Source: Burkholderiaceae bacterium (GTDB lineage Bacteria; Pseudomonadota; Gammaproteobacteria; Burkholderiales; Burkholderiaceae_C). Taken from it: a DNA stretch of 6,254 nt. Where the stretch lies: contig JAGOBT010000203.1 of NCBI GenBank assembly GCA_017999135.1, forward strand, positions 1-6,254, in the 5' to 3' direction. The position numbers and the translations under genes were made by a program. The notes under the pieces are model-generated. The model had not been told where the DNA came from. It ran no database searches and was given only the letters and a program-made list of their open reading frames with translations. Positions 5,720 to 6,254 of the stretch are shown here, one piece after another; positions within the stretch are counted from its first letter, which is position 1, and each line of letters starts with the position of its first letter.

Positions 5720-6254
5720 TCAGATCGGCCGAAAGCGCTTGGGCAGGTTCTCGGTCAACGGAGTGCCCTGCAACGGGGGCATGTCCAGCGGCGCGGGTGG
5801 CACATGGGTGTCGGGCACATGGGCCAGCAGATGGCGGATCAGCGCAAGCCGGCCGCGCCGCTGGTCATTGAAGTCCACCAGCGTCCAGGGCGCATGGCGG
5901 GTGTGGGTGGCGGCCAGCATGGCATCACGCGCTGCAGAGTAGGCCGCGTACTTGCTGCGCGACTGCAGGTCGATCGGCGACAGTTTCCAGCGCTTCAGCG
6001 GGTCTTGCAGGCGCTCGGCGAAGCGCCGTTCCTGCTCGGCCTGGTCGACGGTGAGCCAGTACTTCACCAGCAGCACGCCATCGTCGACCAGCATCTTCTC
6101 GAAGCTGGGCGTCTGGTCCAGAAAGGCCAGGGCCTGCGCCTCGGTGCAGTAGCCCAGCACCCGCTCGACGCCGGCGCGGTTGTACCAGCTGCGGTCGAAC
6201 AGCGTGATCTCGCCGGCCGCCGGCAGGTGCGGCACATAGCGCTGGAAATACCAC
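5720..6254 (-). CDS. ppk2: Polyphosphate kinase 2 family protein, C-terminal 177 residues, cut by the window edge
   Basis: PPK2 enzymes transfer phosphate between polyphosphate and nucleotides, mostly using polyphosphate to phosphorylate GDP or ADP. The visible part starts with WYFQRYVPHLPAAGE and runs into the Walker B region LFDRSWYNRAGVERVLGYC. The lid-side blocks VLLVKYWLTVDQAEQERRF and DPLKRWKLSPIDLQSRSKY follow, and the protein ends ENLPKRFRPI. These are hallmarks of the single-domain (class I type) PPK2. The Walker A loop and N-terminus lie beyond the right edge, so nucleotide preference and completeness cannot be judged. The GTG near 6235 is an internal Val codon, not the start, because conserved sequence continues upstream of it to the edge. 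The gene converges on the TPM operon with a 21-base gap (5699-5719) that holds no obvious terminator. Confidence 0.95.
   Translation of the reverse strand, partial: WYFQRYVPHLPAAGEITLFDRSWYNRAGVERVLGYCTEAQALAFLDQTPSFEKMLVDDGVLLVKYWLTVDQAEQERRFAERLQDPLKRWKLSPIDLQSRSKYAAYSAARDAMLAATHTRHAPWTLVDFNDQRRGRLALIRHLLAHVPDTHVPPAPLDMPPLQGTPLTENLPKRFRPI

Overview
The window is GC-rich (about 75% in a sampled coding stretch) and fits a betaproteobacterium of the order Burkholderiales, probably the Rubrivivax/Leptothrix/Comamonadaceae group. That placement is inferred from base composition, protein style and the hemE-priA pairing; no rRNA or other strict marker is present. Every gene found looks chromosomal and intact except the two cut by the window edges. 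I see no insertion sequence, prophage, CRISPR array or tRNA.

Left block, all on the minus strand (read from right to left): a small Rossmann-fold protein of unknown substrate (3518-2736), hemE for uroporphyrinogen decarboxylase (2680-1550), a gene-free gap of 356 bases, and the first 397 codons of priA for the primosomal replication-restart helicase (1193-1). The gap is the most unusual part of the window. It falls to about 35-50% GC in places. It carries a perfect DnaA box, two imperfect ones, a 7-bp hairpin, an overlapping palindrome set, and an 18-bp inverted repeat whose two imperfections become G-U pairs only in RNA read in the hemE-to-priA direction.

Right block, plus strand: a three-gene operon that starts divergently from the Rossmann gene. 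It holds a LemA-family lipoprotein (3599-4207), a TPM-domain membrane protein with a Gly-rich tail of the YgcG type (4215-5150), and a second, shorter TPM-domain protein (5150-5698). Spacing is 7 nt and then a stop/start overlap (TGATG), so the three are very likely co-transcribed, and the last two are probably translationally coupled. They look like an envelope-associated module, but the biochemical role of this family set is poorly known.

Right edge, minus strand: the C-terminal 177 residues of a PPK2-family polyphosphate kinase (6254-5720), convergent with the TPM operon across a gap of only 21 bases.

In short, this is mostly ordinary housekeeping chromosome (haem synthesis, replication restart, envelope, polyphosphate). 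The hemE-priA gap is the one place that deserves real follow-up.
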